DNA from: Gemmatimonadota bacterium
Lineage (GTDB): Bacteria > Latescibacterota > UBA2968 > UBA8231
NCBI GenBank assembly: GCA_009845645.1
Contig: VXZF01000615.1
Coordinates: 1 to 6,713, forward strand
DNA length: 6,713 nucleotides
Reading direction: 5' to 3'
Position 1 is the stretch's first letter. Each line of letters opens with the position of its first letter. Below the pieces are notes generated by a model that searched no databases, was not told where the DNA came from, and saw nothing but the letters and a program-made list of their open reading frames with translations. Shown here piece by piece: positions 5,566 to 6,713 of the stretch. Both the position numbers and the translations under genes were made by a program.

Positions 5566-6597
5566 TCAGTCACTGAACCCCACTTCGCGCTCCCCCCTGT
5601 CGGCCGCCTCCTGAATGCGAATGACGTTACGCGTCGAGCACAGTACCGCAGCGGTGTCGAGTCCGCTGGCGGGCACCTCGCCGGCGATGTCGTCGAGGAA
5701 GGAGCGCAGGTAGCCGCCCCGTTGGGCCGGGGGTAGCGGCTCGATCTGCACGGTGGCGTCTTCCCTGCCGAGCACTTGAATGTCCTTGGCCGTAGTCGCA
5801 GTCTCGATCACTCCATCCCTGCCCCAAAACGTAGTCCGCCAGTAGTAGGGCATGGTGTAGCCCGCCCTATCGGGTGCAAAGTACGACACGTCGCCCAAGA
5901 CCCCGCAGCCATTGTCCATCTCCAGCATCATCTGCCCGGCATCCTGCATGTGAAGATCCTGGGGCGCAAAGGCCCGCCAGCAGCGGGCGGCGTTGATTTT
6001 CGCCCACTGGCGGCCAGTGACCCAAGGCAAAGCGTCAATGGCGTGGATCCCAATATCGGTGATGGTTCCGCCGTGCTTGCCCTGTTCAAAATACCAGCCG
6101 GGCCGCGAGCCCAAGAGCAGCGGATGTTGGCCACCAAAGGCGATGGCGTGAACTTCGCCAATGCGTCCGGCTTGGATCAGGTTACGCGCGCCGATAAATG
6201 CAGCCGAGTCACGCATGGTCAACATGCAGCCCACCTTGAGGTTTTTCTCGCGTGCCAGCGCCGCGATGCGATCGAGGTCGGCCATACTAGTGCACAGGGG
6301 TTTGTCGCTAATGACGTGTTTGCCGCGCACGAGGGCTTCGATCAGCACCGGGCCGCGACCGGCAAAATAGGTGCCGGTGGCGACGATATCGCAGTCCACC
6401 TCGTCGAGCATTTGCTCGATCCGGTCGTGGGTGATCGCGGCCGTGCCCTTTGCGCGGATTTCGGCGCGCGTTTCCGCGTGCTCCTCGCACGCAGCTACCA
6501 CTTCGAGCGCAGGCGAGTCGCAAGCTAGTGCGTAGAGGTCGAAGATGTGGCCGTGGCGGAAGCCGGCGAAGGCGATTTTGTGAGGGGCTTCACTCAT
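5566..6597 (-). CDS. Gfo/Idh/MocA-family NAD(P)-dependent oxidoreductase
   Basis: This 343-residue protein has the two-domain layout of the family. An N-terminal Rossmann domain (residues ~6-125) carries the conserved lysine motif SDKPLC (Lys99). A C-terminal alpha/beta domain carries GGTITDIGIHAID (Asp181, His185), the usual catalytic Asp/His pair. Family members oxidise or reduce sugars, inositols or related polyols with NAD(P). The substrate is not predictable, though such genes are usually carbohydrate-catabolic. The nucleotide loop is unusual: AGFRHGHI (11-18) in place of GxGxxG. The start ATG 6597 has GAGG at 6603-6606 upstream, 5 bases away. A partial gene on the same strand ends 12 bases upstream, suggesting an operon. 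Its last ~37 codons recur as a displaced fragment at 2501-2614. Confidence 0.88.
   Translation of the reverse strand: MSEAPHKIAFAGFRHGHIFDLYALACDSPALEVVAACEEHAETRAEIRAKGTAAITHDRIEQMLDEVDCDIVATGTYFAGRGPVLIEALVRGKHVISDKPLCTSMADLDRIAALAREKNLKVGCMLTMRDSAAFIGARNLIQAGRIGEVHAIAFGGQHPLLLGSRPGWYFEQGKHGGTITDIGIHAIDALPWVTGRQWAKINAARCWRAFAPQDLHMQDAGQMMLEMDNGCGVLGDVSYFAPDRAGYTMPYYWRTTFWGRDGVIETATTAKDIQVLGREDATVQIEPLPPAQRGGYLRSFLDDIAGEVPASGLDTAAVLCSTRNVIRIQEAADRGEREVGFSD
5576..5679 (+). repeat. Direct repeat, right copy (inside the intact oxidoreductase gene)
   Basis: This copy is the native 3' coding end of the oxidoreductase gene and is the partner of 2511-2614. The reading frame is complete through it, so this side is the intact or restored end. 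Confidence 0.85.
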
Positions 6598-6609
6598 CCC
6601 TACCTCGAC

Positions 6610-6711
6610 TCACGATTCCTCTTCCTCGTCGCCGTACGAGTGCCCGCCGAAGATGGCCCGCAGTTCGGCCGCGGAGGTGGCTTGGCGCATCTGGGCCATG
6701 CGCTCGGCCTC
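6610..6711 (-). CDS. C-terminal end of an unidentified gene (5' end outside window)
   Basis: An open minus-strand frame from the right edge ends at the stop codon 6610-6612. The 33 visible residues are mostly helical and charged (EAERMAQMRQATSAAELRAI), then FGGHSYGD and an acidic EEEES tail. It ends 12 bases before the oxidoreductase start, the tight spacing of co-transcribed genes. Base composition matches the oxidoreductase. Too little is present to name a family. Confidence 0.5.
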   Translation of the reverse strand, partial: EAERMAQMRQATSAAELRAIFGGHSYGDEEEES

Positions 6712-6713
6712 GT

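Noticed and set aside
5776..6528. 250-codon plus-strand frame opposite the oxidoreductase gene
   Set aside because: It is a mirror frame of a GC-rich gene with clear Rossmann and catalytic motifs on the other strand.

Overview
The window looks like a scaffold from an uncultured, fairly GC-rich bacterium. A HEAT-repeat protein, a short neutral-ceramidase-like protein, a Gfo/Idh/MocA-type dehydrogenase and a VapBC pair side by side are reminiscent of Planctomycetota, Poribacteria or Latescibacterota metagenome bins. That is an impression from gene content only; no rRNA or tRNA is present to settle it.

Layout. (1) Positions 3-1911, plus strand: the end of a HEAT-repeat protein, then 19 bases later a 471-residue zinc-hydrolase-type protein of the neutral ceramidase N-terminal family, probably one operon. 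(2) Positions 1970-2278, minus strand: a 102-residue protein with four 11-residue coiled-coil repeats and a C-terminal membrane helix, converging on the first operon. (3) Positions 2501-2614: a displaced fragment of the last ~37 codons of a Gfo/Idh/MocA-type gene, about 90% identical to the end of the intact gene at the right of the window. (4) Positions 2615-5565, held between those two copies: a KAP-family P-loop NTPase (minus strand, split by one frameshift) diverging from a vapBC toxin-antitoxin operon (plus strand). (5) Positions 5566-6711, minus strand: the intact Gfo/Idh/MocA-type oxidoreductase, preceded by the end of another gene ending 12 bases upstream, probably one operon.

Reading as a whole: a NTPase + toxin-antitoxin module about 2.95 kb long sits exactly between two direct repeats of one gene's 3' end. 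This is the structure expected if a cassette entered at the end of the oxidoreductase gene and left a displaced 3' end at the far side, or if a second paralogous copy of that gene was mostly replaced. KAP NTPases and VapBC pairs are both common in mobile and anti-phage gene neighbourhoods, so the module is a plausible defence or maintenance cassette. No integrase, transposase or CRISPR array is visible.

The vapBC start region carries a promoter-like -35/-10 pair inside a perfect 10-bp inverted repeat whose right arm covers the vapB start codon. This suggests autoregulation and possibly leaderless translation.
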